DNA of 64,000 nt, taken from the NCBI GenBank assembly GCA_016716715.1, contig JADJVE010000003.1, positions 1 through 64,000 of the forward strand, given 5' to 3'. Below are positions 34,593 to 42,994 of the stretch, piece by piece; position 1 is the first letter of the stretch; every line of letters begins with the position of its first letter. The notes under the pieces are model-generated. The model worked only from the letters and a program-made list of their open reading frames with translations. It did not search any database and had not been told where the DNA came from. Both the position numbers and the translations under genes were made by a program. The DNA comes from Acidobacteriota bacterium (GTDB taxonomy: Bacteria; Acidobacteriota; Thermoanaerobaculia; UBA5066).

Positions 34593-35687
34593 TTGCCCCC
34601 GCAGGATCTCCTCGGCCTCACCGCTCTCGACCTCGCGCGCGCCGTGCGCGACGTCGCGCCGGAGCCGTACCGCGCCGCCCAGATCGCGAAGTGGATCTAC
34701 GAGCGCCGGGCGGCCTCCTTCACGGAGATGTCGAACCTCCCGAAGGCGATGCGCGAGGCCCTCGCGCAGGACTTCACGATCGGCCTCCCGAAGGTCGTCG
34801 CGAAGACGCCGGCGCCCGACGGCACGGAGAAGTACCTGTTCGAGCTCGTCGACGGCGCGCGGGTCGAGGCCGTCTACATCGTCGAGTCGAAGAAGAAGCC
34901 GTCGTGGACGGATCCCGACACGCCCGAGGCCGCCCGCATCACGATCTGTCTCTCGTCGCAGGCGGGCTGCGCCGTGGACTGCGTCTTCTGCGTCACGGGA
35001 CGCATGGGCGCGGGCCGGAACCTGACGGCAGGGGAGATCGTCGGGCAGTACCTCGTGATCGCGAAGGAGAAGGGTTTCGGGCCGCACGAGGCGAACGTCG
35101 TCTTCATGGGGATGGGAGAGCCTCTCCTGAACGTCGGAAACGTCAAGCGGACGCTCGACCTCCTCGAGGAGGAAGTCTCGCCCCGGCGGACGACCGTCTC
35201 GACGGCCGGCATCGTGCCCGGCATCGAGTCTCTCGCGACGCGCACGCGCCGGCCGAACCTCGCGGTCTCCCTTTCGGGAGCGGACGACGAGACGCGGTCG
35301 AAGCTCATGCCGATCAACCGGACGCACCCGATCGCGGAGCTCTTCGCGGCGCTCAAGCGCTGGCCGCTCGAGCGGGGACGGAAGATCACGTTCGAGTGGG
35401 TCCTCATCGCGGGCGTGAACGACCGCCCGGAGGACGCGTCGAAACTCGTCGCCCTCGTCAGGCCACTCCCGTCGAAGGTGAACATCATTCCGCTGAACGA
35501 GTCGGAGGAGTGGCTGCCGGGCCTGAAGCGGCCGTCCGACGCAGCCGTGGACGCGTTCGCGCGCGCCGTCGCGGCGGGCGGCGTGCCCGTCACGGTGCGC
35601 TGGTCGAAGGGACTGCAGGCGGACGCGGCGTGCGGTCAGCTCAAGGGGCGTGAGACGCCCCGCCGCCCGGCGCCGCCGGCGCCTTGA
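34593..35687 (+). CDS. rlmN: Dual-specificity 23S rRNA/tRNA adenine-C2 methyltransferase RlmN
   Basis: Radical SAM methyltransferase methylating A2503 of 23S rRNA and A37 of some tRNAs. 364 aa from TTG 34593. Cluster motif C-x3-C-x2-C in GCAVDCVFCVTG near residue 128; FMGMGEPLLN and the second catalytic Cys in DAACGQLKG near 350, which together identify RlmN rather than a generic radical SAM. The 3' end overlaps the convergent S9 peptidase gene by 47 bp. Confidence 0.96.
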   Translation: MPPQDLLGLTALDLARAVRDVAPEPYRAAQIAKWIYERRAASFTEMSNLPKAMREALAQDFTIGLPKVVAKTPAPDGTEKYLFELVDGARVEAVYIVESKKKPSWTDPDTPEAARITICLSSQAGCAVDCVFCVTGRMGAGRNLTAGEIVGQYLVIAKEKGFGPHEANVVFMGMGEPLLNVGNVKRTLDLLEEEVSPRRTTVSTAGIVPGIESLATRTRRPNLAVSLSGADDETRSKLMPINRTHPIAELFAALKRWPLERGRKITFEWVLIAGVNDRPEDASKLVALVRPLPSKVNIIPLNESEEWLPGLKRPSDAAVDAFARAVAAGGVPVTVRWSKGLQADAACGQLKGRETPRRPAPPAP

Positions 35688-37689
35688 CCGGCGGAGCGGC
35701 CGCCGGCGCCGTCGTCCCAAGGTAGCGGTCCGTCCACTCGAGGAGGCGCGTCCGGATGTCCCGCACGTGCTTCGGCTCGGCCGGGCCGTGCGGCTCGCGC
35801 GCGTAGGTGACCATCTCGACCGGCACGCCCTGCTTCTTCAGCGCGAGGTAGAGCTCGCGCCCCTGCGCGAGGGGAACGCGCGCGTCCGCTTCGCCGTGGA
35901 GGATGAGCGTCGGCGTCTTCGCGTTCTTCACGAACCACATCGGGCTGTGGGCCTTCAGGACGTCGAAGTCGTCCCACGGCAGCGAGGCGAAATAGCTCTC
36001 GATGAACTCGGGGATGTCGGCCGTGTAGTAGAAGCTCCAGAGGTCCGTGACCGGCGCGCCGGGTGACGCGAACTTGAAGCGGTCCGTGTGCGTGAGGATC
36101 CACGAGGTCATGAAGCCGCCGTAGCTCCAGCCCATGACGCCCATGCGCGCGGGGTCCACGATTCCCTTCGCGACGAGCATGTCGACGCCCGCCATGAGGT
36201 CGAGGTAGTCCTTTCCGCCCCAGTCGCGGACGTTCGCCTTCTTGAACCTTTCGCCGTAGCCGGAGCTGCCGCGCGGGTTGACCTGCAGGACCGCGATGCC
36301 GCGCGCGACGAACGCGTCGATCGGGTAGATCCGTGAAAACGCCGAGTGGCTGAGCGCGAAGCGGCCGGCGGGTCCGCCGTGGATGTGGAGAATGAACGGA
36401 AGCTTCTCGGAGGGGCGGCCGGGCGGCAGGTGAAGGAGGCCTTCGATCGGGAGACCGTCGGGCCCCTTCCACGAGACGACCTCGACCTTCGGACGGAGCG
36501 CGCCCGCAACGGACGGATTCGTCGCCGTGAGGCGCCGCGGCGCCGGCTTCTCGTCCGCCGGCGCGAGGACGTTCACCTCGGGCGGCTCCGCCGCGCTCTG
36601 GAGGACGAACGCGAGCGTCTTCCCGTCCGCGGCCGCCGAGAACGAACCGAGGACGTGGGCGCCCGCGGTGAGCGCCTTCGGGGCGCCGCCCGCGGCGGGC
36701 ACGGAGAAAAGCTGCGTCGCGAGCCTCTGCGCGGCCGCGAAGACGATTGCCGACGAATCGGCCGACCACGTGAAGTTCTCGGCCTCGAGGTCGGCGGCGC
36801 GCGTGAGGTTGCGCACCGGACCGCCCGCCGCGGGGACGACGCAGATCTCGGTCCGGTGGCCGGGCCAGTCGTTCACGCGCCCGTCGCCGCTGAAGAACGC
36901 GACCCACTTTCCGTCCGGTGAGAACGCGGGGTTCGCGTCGGGCCCGGGCCGCCGCACGAGGTCGGTCGCCTTGCCGTTCTCCTTCGCCTCCCAGACGACG
37001 AGATCCGAGTTGAACCCGTCCGGCACTTTCGGCGTCGGCGCGACCGTGCCGACCAGCCGCGTCCCGTCCGGCGACCACTCGGCGGACGACACGTGCTCCT
37101 TCCCGCCGGAGACGCGGACGACGGCCCTCGTCGTGACGTCCACGATCCAGAGCGCGGCCGGCTTCACGTCGTCCCGGTCGACGACGTTCGCGTCGTCCTT
37201 CTCTTCGCGCCTCTTCTTCTCGTCGGCGGCGGGCGGGACTGCGGCCGTGAAGACGATCCGCTTCCCGTCGGGGCTCCACGCGAACGAGGCGACGGGGGAG
37301 CCGTGGCTCGTCAGGCGCGAAGCTTCGCCGCCATTCGGGGCAATGAGCCAGATCTGGCGGGTGTCCTTGCCGTCCTTCTCGTCGCCGCGGCGCTCCGAGA
37401 CGAACGCGATCGTCCTGCCGTCGGGGGAGAAGCGCGGCCGCTCGTCGCGCTTCGGCGAAGCCGTCAGCCTGCGCGAGGCGCCCGTCGCGACGTCCACGAG
37501 CCAGACGTCCGTGTCGAGGAGGTTCTCCTTGAAGTCCCAGCCGCCGACGACGTACGCGACGGACTTCCCGTCGGGCGCAATCTGCGCGTCCGCGACCGTC
37601 TTCAGGGCGAACAGGTCCGCGGCGGGCGGAGCTTCGGCGAGCGCCAACCCGGAGCAAGCGACGACGAGGGCGGCGGCGGCACGGCGCAT
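35641..37689 (-). CDS. Secreted S9 prolyl-oligopeptidase-family peptidase
   Basis: 682 aa. Signal peptide (residues 1-18), an N-terminal beta-propeller of WD/TolB-like repeats (FSPDGRTIAFVSER, WSPDGKRIVFTAA, FSPDGKWVAFFSG), and a C-terminal alpha/beta-hydrolase. Catalytic Ser in GVMGWSYGGFMTSW, Asp near LILHGEADARVP, His in YAREPHGPAEP. It belongs to the acylaminoacyl/dipeptidyl-peptidase group that releases N-terminal residues from peptides. AGGAGG lies 5 nt before ATG 37689. A second member of the family is at 42995. Confidence 0.93.
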   Translation of the reverse strand: MRRAAAALVVACSGLALAEAPPAADLFALKTVADAQIAPDGKSVAYVVGGWDFKENLLDTDVWLVDVATGASRRLTASPKRDERPRFSPDGRTIAFVSERRGDEKDGKDTRQIWLIAPNGGEASRLTSHGSPVASFAWSPDGKRIVFTAAVPPAADEKKRREEKDDANVVDRDDVKPAALWIVDVTTRAVVRVSGGKEHVSSAEWSPDGTRLVGTVAPTPKVPDGFNSDLVVWEAKENGKATDLVRRPGPDANPAFSPDGKWVAFFSGDGRVNDWPGHRTEICVVPAAGGPVRNLTRAADLEAENFTWSADSSAIVFAAAQRLATQLFSVPAAGGAPKALTAGAHVLGSFSAAADGKTLAFVLQSAAEPPEVNVLAPADEKPAPRRLTATNPSVAGALRPKVEVVSWKGPDGLPIEGLLHLPPGRPSEKLPFILHIHGGPAGRFALSHSAFSRIYPIDAFVARGIAVLQVNPRGSSGYGERFKKANVRDWGGKDYLDLMAGVDMLVAKGIVDPARMGVMGWSYGGFMTSWILTHTDRFKFASPGAPVTDLWSFYYTADIPEFIESYFASLPWDDFDVLKAHSPMWFVKNAKTPTLILHGEADARVPLAQGRELYLALKKQGVPVEMVTYAREPHGPAEPKHVRDIRTRLLEWTDRYLGTTAPAAAPPVKAPAAPGGGASHAP

Positions 37690-37723
37690 GGAGCCTCCTG
37701 ACGGAAGAGTGTGGCGAAGGGTA

Positions 37724-38485
37724 TCAGGCCGAAAGCCGCACGACGCCCGTGAGGATGCGCCCGGCCCCCGGCCCGTCGCGCCGCCACGACGGCAGGTCCT
37801 GCGCCGCGGCGTTGCAGAGGCCGGGCCTGTAAATGCGCGCCGGATCGACGCCGCGGGCGCGGAGAGCGGCCTCGTCGAACGCGGCGACGTCGACAAAGGC
37901 CTTCCCGCCCGCTCCAGGCCGGACCGCGCCCCCTGGAGCCGCACCGTACGCGTCGAGGAGCGCCGCGACGACTTCGGGCCCGACCTCGTAACGGTCGCGC
38001 GCGATCGACGGCCCGAAGGCGGCGGAAAGGTTCCGCAGGGAAACACCGCGGGCCTCGAGCGCGTCGACCGCCGCGTCGACGACGCGTGCGGCGGTGCCCC
38101 GCCACCCCGCGTGGATCGCGGCCATCCAGCCCGTGACGGGATCAGCAAGGACGACCGGCACGCAGTCCGCGGAGGCGACGGCGAGGAGGACGTTTGGCCG
38201 ACACGCTATGAGGGCGTCGCCGTCCCCGAGGAGAAGATTCCGCCGCTCACGCGGCGGTTCTTCGAAAGTGAGTGTGACGCGGCCGTGGACCTGCGAGGTG
38301 CGAATCACTTCGGCATCCGGCGCCCCGAGGCCCTCCGCGAGCGCGCGGCCGGCGAGATCGGGATCGAGGGAACGCGCCGTCAGCGCGCCGCGCGTGAACC
38401 CGGCCGCGAACCCCGCAGCACCGGGCAACGACAGCCGCGAAACCGCGCCGCCCGCGGTCGCGCGCCGAACCGATTGCCCTTCCAC
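37724..38485 (-). CDS. pgeF: PgeF/YfiH-type multicopper-oxidase-fold protein (peptidoglycan editing factor)
   Basis: 253 aa protein of the laccase-domain family, known as purine nucleoside phosphorylase-like and as a factor that removes wrongly incorporated L-Ser from peptidoglycan precursors. Zinc/copper ligands: VIRTSQVHG, ASADCVPVVLAD, and AAIHAGWRGTA; the C-terminal GLCNAAAQDLPSWRRD matches the CTxxxxxxFFSxRRD block with substitutions. GTG start at 38485, with no RBS visible; the real start may be slightly downstream. Confidence 0.88.
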   Translation of the reverse strand: MEGQSVRRATAGGAVSRLSLPGAAGFAAGFTRGALTARSLDPDLAGRALAEGLGAPDAEVIRTSQVHGRVTLTFEEPPRERRNLLLGDGDALIACRPNVLLAVASADCVPVVLADPVTGWMAAIHAGWRGTAARVVDAAVDALEARGVSLRNLSAAFGPSIARDRYEVGPEVVAALLDAYGAAPGGAVRPGAGGKAFVDVAAFDEAALRARGVDPARIYRPGLCNAAAQDLPSWRRDGPGAGRILTGVVRLSA

Positions 38486-38487
38486 AT

Positions 38488-38506
38488 GCCCATTCTAAGA
38501 AGTCTT
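38488..38506 (-). repeat. Dispersed AT-rich repeat, partial copy
   Basis: Minus-strand AAGACTTCTTAGAATGGGC; it borders the pgeF start. Confidence 0.5.
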
Positions 38507-38513
38507 TCTCTCT

Positions 38514-38537
38514 TTCTCTTTCCAAGAAAATCCTCTT
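38514..38537 (-). repeat. Dispersed AT-rich repeat, second copy in the same gap
   Basis: Minus-strand GAAGAGGATTTTCTTGGAA then AGAG. The 85-bp gap is otherwise a pyrimidine-rich (C/T) tract. Confidence 0.55.
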
Positions 38538-38554
38538 CTTCTCTTTTCCCCTCC

Positions 38555-38560
38555 TAGAAT
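38555..38560 (+). promoter_or_regulatory. Candidate -10 (TAGAAT) of a leaderless transcript
   Basis: TAGAAT lies 10 nt before the TTG start at 38571, with no RBS between. Confidence 0.4.
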
Positions 38561-38570
38561 CCTCCCCGTC

Positions 38571-39209
38571 TTGAGCACAACGACACTTCGCCTCCCGCGC
38601 GGGCTGCGCACGCCCGCCGCCATCCAGCGCTTTCTGGACGATCTCCACTACAACAAGGAGAAGGGCGGCGAGACCGCGCGGTCGCCGCGCCGCGTCCTCG
38701 AGACGAGGGAAGCGCACTGCTTCGAGGGCGCGCTCTTCGCCGCGGCGGCCCTGCGGCGCATCGGCCACCCGCCGCTCGTCGCCCAGCTCCACGCCGTGCG
38801 CGACGACGACCACGTCCTCGCGCTCTACCGCGTGGGTGGCCTCTGGGGTTCGGTCGCGAAGTCGAACTACTCGGGGCTGCGCTTCCGGTCGCCGGTCTAT
38901 CGCTCGCTTCGCGAGCTCGCGATGAGCTACTTCGACTGCTACTACAACCTTTACGGCGACAAGGGCCTCCGGGCCGTCCGGCGGCCCGTCGACCTTTCGC
39001 GCTTCGACGCGCGCGGGTGGGAGACGGCCGCGGAGGACCTCTGGGACGTGAGCACGCACATCGCGACGCGCCGCGCGACGGCGCTGGTCCCGGGGCCGCC
39101 GGCGCGGCGGATCGGCTGGATCGACCTCCGGCTCTTCGACGCGGGTCTCGTCGGCTCGTCGGGCGTTCCGATCCCGCGCGGCGTGCGCGCGCGCCTGCGT
39201 CGGCCCTGA
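38571..39209 (+). CDS. Transglutaminase-like-fold protein, function unknown
   Basis: 212 aa. It resembles the transglutaminase/protease-like superfamily: a Cys in EAHCFEGALFAAAALRRIG (near residue 50), followed by QLHAVRDDDHVLALYRVGG with a candidate His/Asp, and GSVAKSNYSGLRFRSPVYRS. There is no signal peptide. The start is TTG, about 10 nt after TAGAAT. Its stop is adjacent to the convergent plsB stop. Catalysis is inferred, not shown. Confidence 0.6.
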   Translation: MSTTTLRLPRGLRTPAAIQRFLDDLHYNKEKGGETARSPRRVLETREAHCFEGALFAAAALRRIGHPPLVAQLHAVRDDDHVLALYRVGGLWGSVAKSNYSGLRFRSPVYRSLRELAMSYFDCYYNLYGDKGLRAVRRPVDLSRFDARGWETAAEDLWDVSTHIATRRATALVPGPPARRIGWIDLRLFDAGLVGSSGVPIPRGVRARLRRP

Positions 39210-39210
39210 A

Positions 39211-40622
39211 TCACGCCCTCGGGGCGCCCGCGATCGCGTTCGCGTAGTACGTGAGGAGCGGCAGCTCCGCGGGGACGGGCCGGAAGAGACCGCCGTCCGC
39301 GAGGACGACGTGCCGGAGCATGAGCATCCGGAGGCCGACGGAAACGGCGTAGTCCTGGTCCCCGCGTGGGACGTGGACGTAGGCGCCTCCCGCTTCGAGC
39401 GCACGCCAGCGCGCGAGGACCTCGGACTTGAGCTCGAGCTCGCTCCACGCCCGCTCCGGGGCGTCGACGAGGACGCTCGCGACGAGCGAGACGGGCAGGA
39501 CCGGAATCACGCGCGCGATCCGCGCCATGAGGTCGTGCGCGAGGTCCTCGACGGCTGCGAAGCGCGCCTCGCGCGGAGCGTTCGCGAGGTCGAGGCCCTT
39601 CCGTGCGAGCCACTCCCGCGTCGAGAGCGGAGACCCGAAGCTCACGCAGGCGTAGCCGAAGCGGTGCCACTCGTTCGCGATCACGAGGCGCGCGTTGCGC
39701 CACACGAAGCGCAGCGTCTCGGAGAGGGTGTCGGCGGGCGAGGCCTTGCCCTGCGCCGGGGAGCGGTCGAGGAGGAGCGTGCGGTCCTCGAGAACGCGGT
39801 CGTAGTTGACGCCGACCGGGACGAAGACGAGGTCGCGCGGACCCTTCGGGTCGAAGCCGCGGAGCATGTAGTCGAGGAGGCCGAGTTTCGGAGGGCGCAG
39901 CGCGCCGTCCTTCGAGAGGCCGCCCTCGGGGTAGACGGCCTGCGGGACGCCGTTCGCGGTCGCCATCGCGACCCAGCGCTCGAGGACGCGCCGGTAGAGA
40001 GGGTCCTTCGAGTCGCGCCGCACGAAGTACGCGCCGGTCGCCCGCAGGAACCCCTGGATCGGCCAGATCCGCGCCCACTCGCCGACGGCGTAGCTCAGGG
40101 CCGTCTTCTCGGCCGCGAGGTACGACAGGAGAAAGTAGTCCATGTTGCTCCGGTGGTTCATCACGAAGACCACCGTCGAGCCGTCGGGGATCGCGCGGAG
40201 GCCGGCGTCGTCCGCCGTGCCGAGGCGCACGCGGTAGAGGGAGCGCGCGACCGCGCGGGCGATCGCGTATCCCGCGCGGAAGTAGATCCACGCGTTGAAG
40301 GCGGGGACGATCTCCCGTGCGTCCCGGTCGACGCGTTTCTGCACTTCGTCGCGGGAGAGGCCCGACTCCTTCGCGAACGCCTCGGCGGCCTCGAGGACCT
40401 TCAGGTCGAAGCGGAGCTGGTCCACGAGGACCTCGCGCTTCGTCATCTTGAACGGCGGAAGGCGCACGGGAGGCGCGCGTTCAGCTCGTCGATGACGCGG
40501 TTCGCGCGCCGACGCATCACGGCGCGGGCGGCCGGGCGGAGCAGCCGGTCGAGGACTGCCCAGCCCGCGAGGAACGCGAGCAGGATGAACGCCCAGAGCG
40601 GAACCCAGACCGGCGTCGTCAT
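39211..40622 (-). CDS. PlsB-type glycerol-3-phosphate acyltransferase, frameshifted near the 5' end
   Basis: Membrane acyltransferase for the first step of phospholipid synthesis. The main frame has the acyltransferase motifs VFVMNHRSNMDYFLLSYL (HX4D) and AVYPEGGLSKDG, then PPKLGLLDYMLRGFDPKG. The N terminus lies in another frame: MTTPVWVPLWAFILLAFLAG (membrane helix) then RRANRVIDELNARLP. One missing base near 40462-40470 joins them as NARLP-V-RLPPFKMTKREV. The 1,412-nt span is one base short of a multiple of three. Corrected length is about 470 aa. Without the fix the gene would lack its membrane anchor. Confidence 0.84.
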
Positions 40623-40663
40623 CGGATTTCCGCTGAGATTAAGTCACTTCGCGCGAATAGAGG

Positions 40664-40669
40664 TCTAAT
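40664..40669 (+). promoter_or_regulatory. Candidate -10 (TCTAAT) of a leaderless transcript
   Basis: TCTAAT lies 7 nt before the second ATG (40677); the first ATG (40671) directly abuts it. Confidence 0.4.
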
Positions 40670-40676
40670 CATGGCG

Positions 40677-41768
40677 ATGAGAAGGCTGGTTTCCGCGTTC
40701 GTCGCTTCCGTGGTGCTCGCGGGGCTCTGCGCGGCGGCCCCCGCGGCACGCGCTCAGATCCTGCCGGCCGAGCCCGTCGCGGATCAGGCCGTTCTCAAGG
40801 ACTTCCGGTTCTCCTCCGGCGAGACGCTGCCCGAGCTGAAGGTCCGGTACGTCACGTACGGCCGGCGCCTCGACGACGGCCGCGGAAAGACCGCGAACGC
40901 GGTCCTCGTCCTGCACGGGACGGGCGGCTCGTCGACGCAGTTCCTGGGGCCGACGTTCGCCGGCGTGCTGTTCGGCCCGGGCCAGCCGCTCGACGCCACG
41001 CGCTACTACATCGTGATCCCCGACGGGATCGGGCACGGCGGCTCCTCGAAGCCGAGCGACGGGCTGAAAGCGAAGTTCCCGCGCTACACGTACGACGACA
41101 TGGTCCGTGCGCAGTACCGGCTCCTGACCGAGAGCCTCGGCGTGACGCACCTGCGCCTCGTGATCGGCACGTCGATGGGCGGGATGCACACGTGGGTGTG
41201 GGGCGAAACCCACCCCGACTTCATGGACGCGCTCCTGCCGCTCGCGAGCCTGCCGGCACCCATCGCGGGGCGCAACCGGATGTGGCGGAAGATGGCGATG
41301 GACCTGATCCGCGGCGACCCCGAGTGGAAGGGCGGCGACTACACGGCGCAGCCGCGCGGCCTCCGGGGCGCGTACTCGCTGCTCCTCGTGCTGTCCGGCA
41401 GCCCGCTCGGGTGGATGCAGCTCGCGCCCGACCGCGCCGCGGCAGACGCGGCGGTGGACACGTACATGACGGAGCGGCTCGCGAAGACGGACGCGAACGA
41501 CCTCCTGTGGGCGCTCGACGCGTCGCGCGACTACGATGCATCCCTGTACCTGGAGCGGATCAGGGCACCGCTCTTGGCGATCAACTTCGCGGACGACGCG
41601 ATCAACCCGCCGGAACTCGGAATCCTCGAAAAGGGCGTCGCGCGCGTGAAGGGCGGCCAGGCCGTCGTCTTCCCGCTGTCCGAGAAGACGCGCGGCCACC
41701 AGACGCATACGCTCGCGGACCTCTGGAAGACGTACCTGAACGAGCTGCTCGTCCGGTCGCGGCCGTAA
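40677..41768 (+). CDS. Secreted MetX-like alpha/beta-hydrolase
   Basis: 363 aa with a signal peptide ending near ARAQ (residue 28). The fold matches the homoserine O-acetyltransferase family: RYVTYGRRLDD, VLVLHGTGGSSTQF, YIVIPDGIGHGGSSKPSDG, nucleophile GTSMGGMHTWVWGE, Asp in INFADDAINPPE, and His near KTRGHQTHTL. A secreted form cannot be a normal methionine-pathway enzyme, so it is probably an esterase or acyltransferase with another substrate. Start 40677 is chosen by the -10 spacing. Confidence 0.8.
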   Translation: MRRLVSAFVASVVLAGLCAAAPAARAQILPAEPVADQAVLKDFRFSSGETLPELKVRYVTYGRRLDDGRGKTANAVLVLHGTGGSSTQFLGPTFAGVLFGPGQPLDATRYYIVIPDGIGHGGSSKPSDGLKAKFPRYTYDDMVRAQYRLLTESLGVTHLRLVIGTSMGGMHTWVWGETHPDFMDALLPLASLPAPIAGRNRMWRKMAMDLIRGDPEWKGGDYTAQPRGLRGAYSLLLVLSGSPLGWMQLAPDRAAADAAVDTYMTERLAKTDANDLLWALDASRDYDASLYLERIRAPLLAINFADDAINPPELGILEKGVARVKGGQAVVFPLSEKTRGHQTHTLADLWKTYLNELLVRSRP

Positions 41769-41777
41769 GCGCCGGCG

Positions 41778-42986
41778 TCAGCGCAGGGCCCGCGCGAGGC
41801 GCTCCGCGCCCTCGGCGAAGACGTCGGGCGGCGGGAGGAGGCTCACGACGAGCCACGCCTCGGACGGGAAGTCGTAGAAGTAGCCGGGGTGAACGAGGAC
41901 GTCGTGCGACTCGAGGAGGTCGAGGACGATCTCTTCCTCGGGCCTCACGGCCGGGACCCGCAGGCACGCGGCCCATCCGGCGGCCACCGGCGCGGGCGTG
42001 ACGGCCCCGCCCTCCGGGAACGCGGTCCGAAGCGCCCGCTCGTTCTTGAGGACGCGCGCCCAGATCGCCTCCACGGCGCGGCGGCTGCTCTCGAAGAGGC
42101 GCGGGAGGGCGAGCTGCACGGGCGTCCCGACGGAGAGGTACGCGTCCGCGACCCATTCGAGGCGCGTGAGCGCGTCCTCGACCTGCGTGGGAGGGCCGTT
42201 CGCGAGGATCCAGCCGAGCTTGAGCTGCGGGAGCGCCGCGGACTTCGAGAGGCCGCCGAGGGAGAACACGAGCGCCGCGCCGCGCGCGGCCGCGACCGGC
42301 ACGTCGTCGGGGCGGTCGGAGTAGCGGTAGTCGACGAACACCTCGTCGGAGATCACGGCGAAGCCCTTCTCCGCCGCCAGCGCAAGGAGAGCGTCGAGCT
42401 CGGCGGCTCCGATCGAGCTGCCCGTCGGGTTGTTCGGGTTCACGACGACGACGGCCGCCGTGCGCACACCCGCTGCCGCAAGGCGCTCGACCTCGTGCGC
42501 GACGGCCGAGGCGTGCACGCGGAAGCCGTCCTCGGCGGCGAGCGGGTAACGCGCGAGCGTCACGCTCTCGAGGTCCGCGAGCGCATCGAGGAGCGGATAC
42601 GACGGAGCGGGCACGAGGACGGCCTCACCCGGGTCCGCGAGAACCTTGAAGAGCCAGCCGTAGGCCTCGCTCGTCGAGGCCGTCAGGACGAGCCGCTCGG
42701 GCGGAGCGAGGACGCCGTGAACGGCCGCGTACCAGTTGCTCACAGCGAGGCGCGCGCGCCGCAATCCCCGGGGGTCCGGTTCATAGACGAGGCCGCGCGG
42801 GTCCGCGAGCGGCGCGAGGAGGCCGGCGTCGCCCTCGACGTCGAGAAAGAGGTCGACGCCGCCGGAGCGAAGGGCCACTGCCGTGGGGTTCGAGACCGTC
42901 AGGTCGAGGTGCGGCCTCGTGCGCGCCGCGAGGGCCCGCGTGACGCGGTTCTCCTCGTGGACGGGCGGCAGCCGCTTCGAGAACAC
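41778..42986 (-). CDS. Class I/II PLP-dependent aminotransferase
   Basis: About 402 aa, fold type I. PLP ligands: TASTSEAYGWLFKVL, VVVNPNNPTGSSIG, ISDEVFVDYRY, and Lys in FSLGGLSKSAALPQLKLGW. It starts near the S9 peptidase stop, with GTG 42986 the best candidate though no strong RBS is visible. Longer frames upstream lie in the S9 gene's antisense frame. Likely amino donor specificity cannot be told; it resembles MalY/AspC-like alanine or aromatic aminotransferases. Confidence 0.85.
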   Translation of the reverse strand: MFSKRLPPVHEENRVTRALAARTRPHLDLTVSNPTAVALRSGGVDLFLDVEGDAGLLAPLADPRGLVYEPDPRGLRRARLAVSNWYAAVHGVLAPPERLVLTASTSEAYGWLFKVLADPGEAVLVPAPSYPLLDALADLESVTLARYPLAAEDGFRVHASAVAHEVERLAAAGVRTAAVVVVNPNNPTGSSIGAAELDALLALAAEKGFAVISDEVFVDYRYSDRPDDVPVAAARGAALVFSLGGLSKSAALPQLKLGWILANGPPTQVEDALTRLEWVADAYLSVGTPVQLALPRLFESSRRAVEAIWARVLKNERALRTAFPEGGAVTPAPVAAGWAACLRVPAVRPEEEIVLDLLESHDVLVHPGYFYDFPSEAWLVVSLLPPPDVFAEGAERLARALR

Positions 42987-42994
42987 GCAGGCCT

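Noticed and set aside
40440..40622. A separate 60-aa membrane protein upstream of plsB
   Set aside because: Its end and the acyltransferase start join into continuous PlsB sequence with one base added, so it is the N terminus of the same gene.
40677..41768. Homoserine O-acetyltransferase (metX) of methionine synthesis
   Set aside because: It has a cleavable signal peptide, so the cytoplasmic pathway role does not fit.
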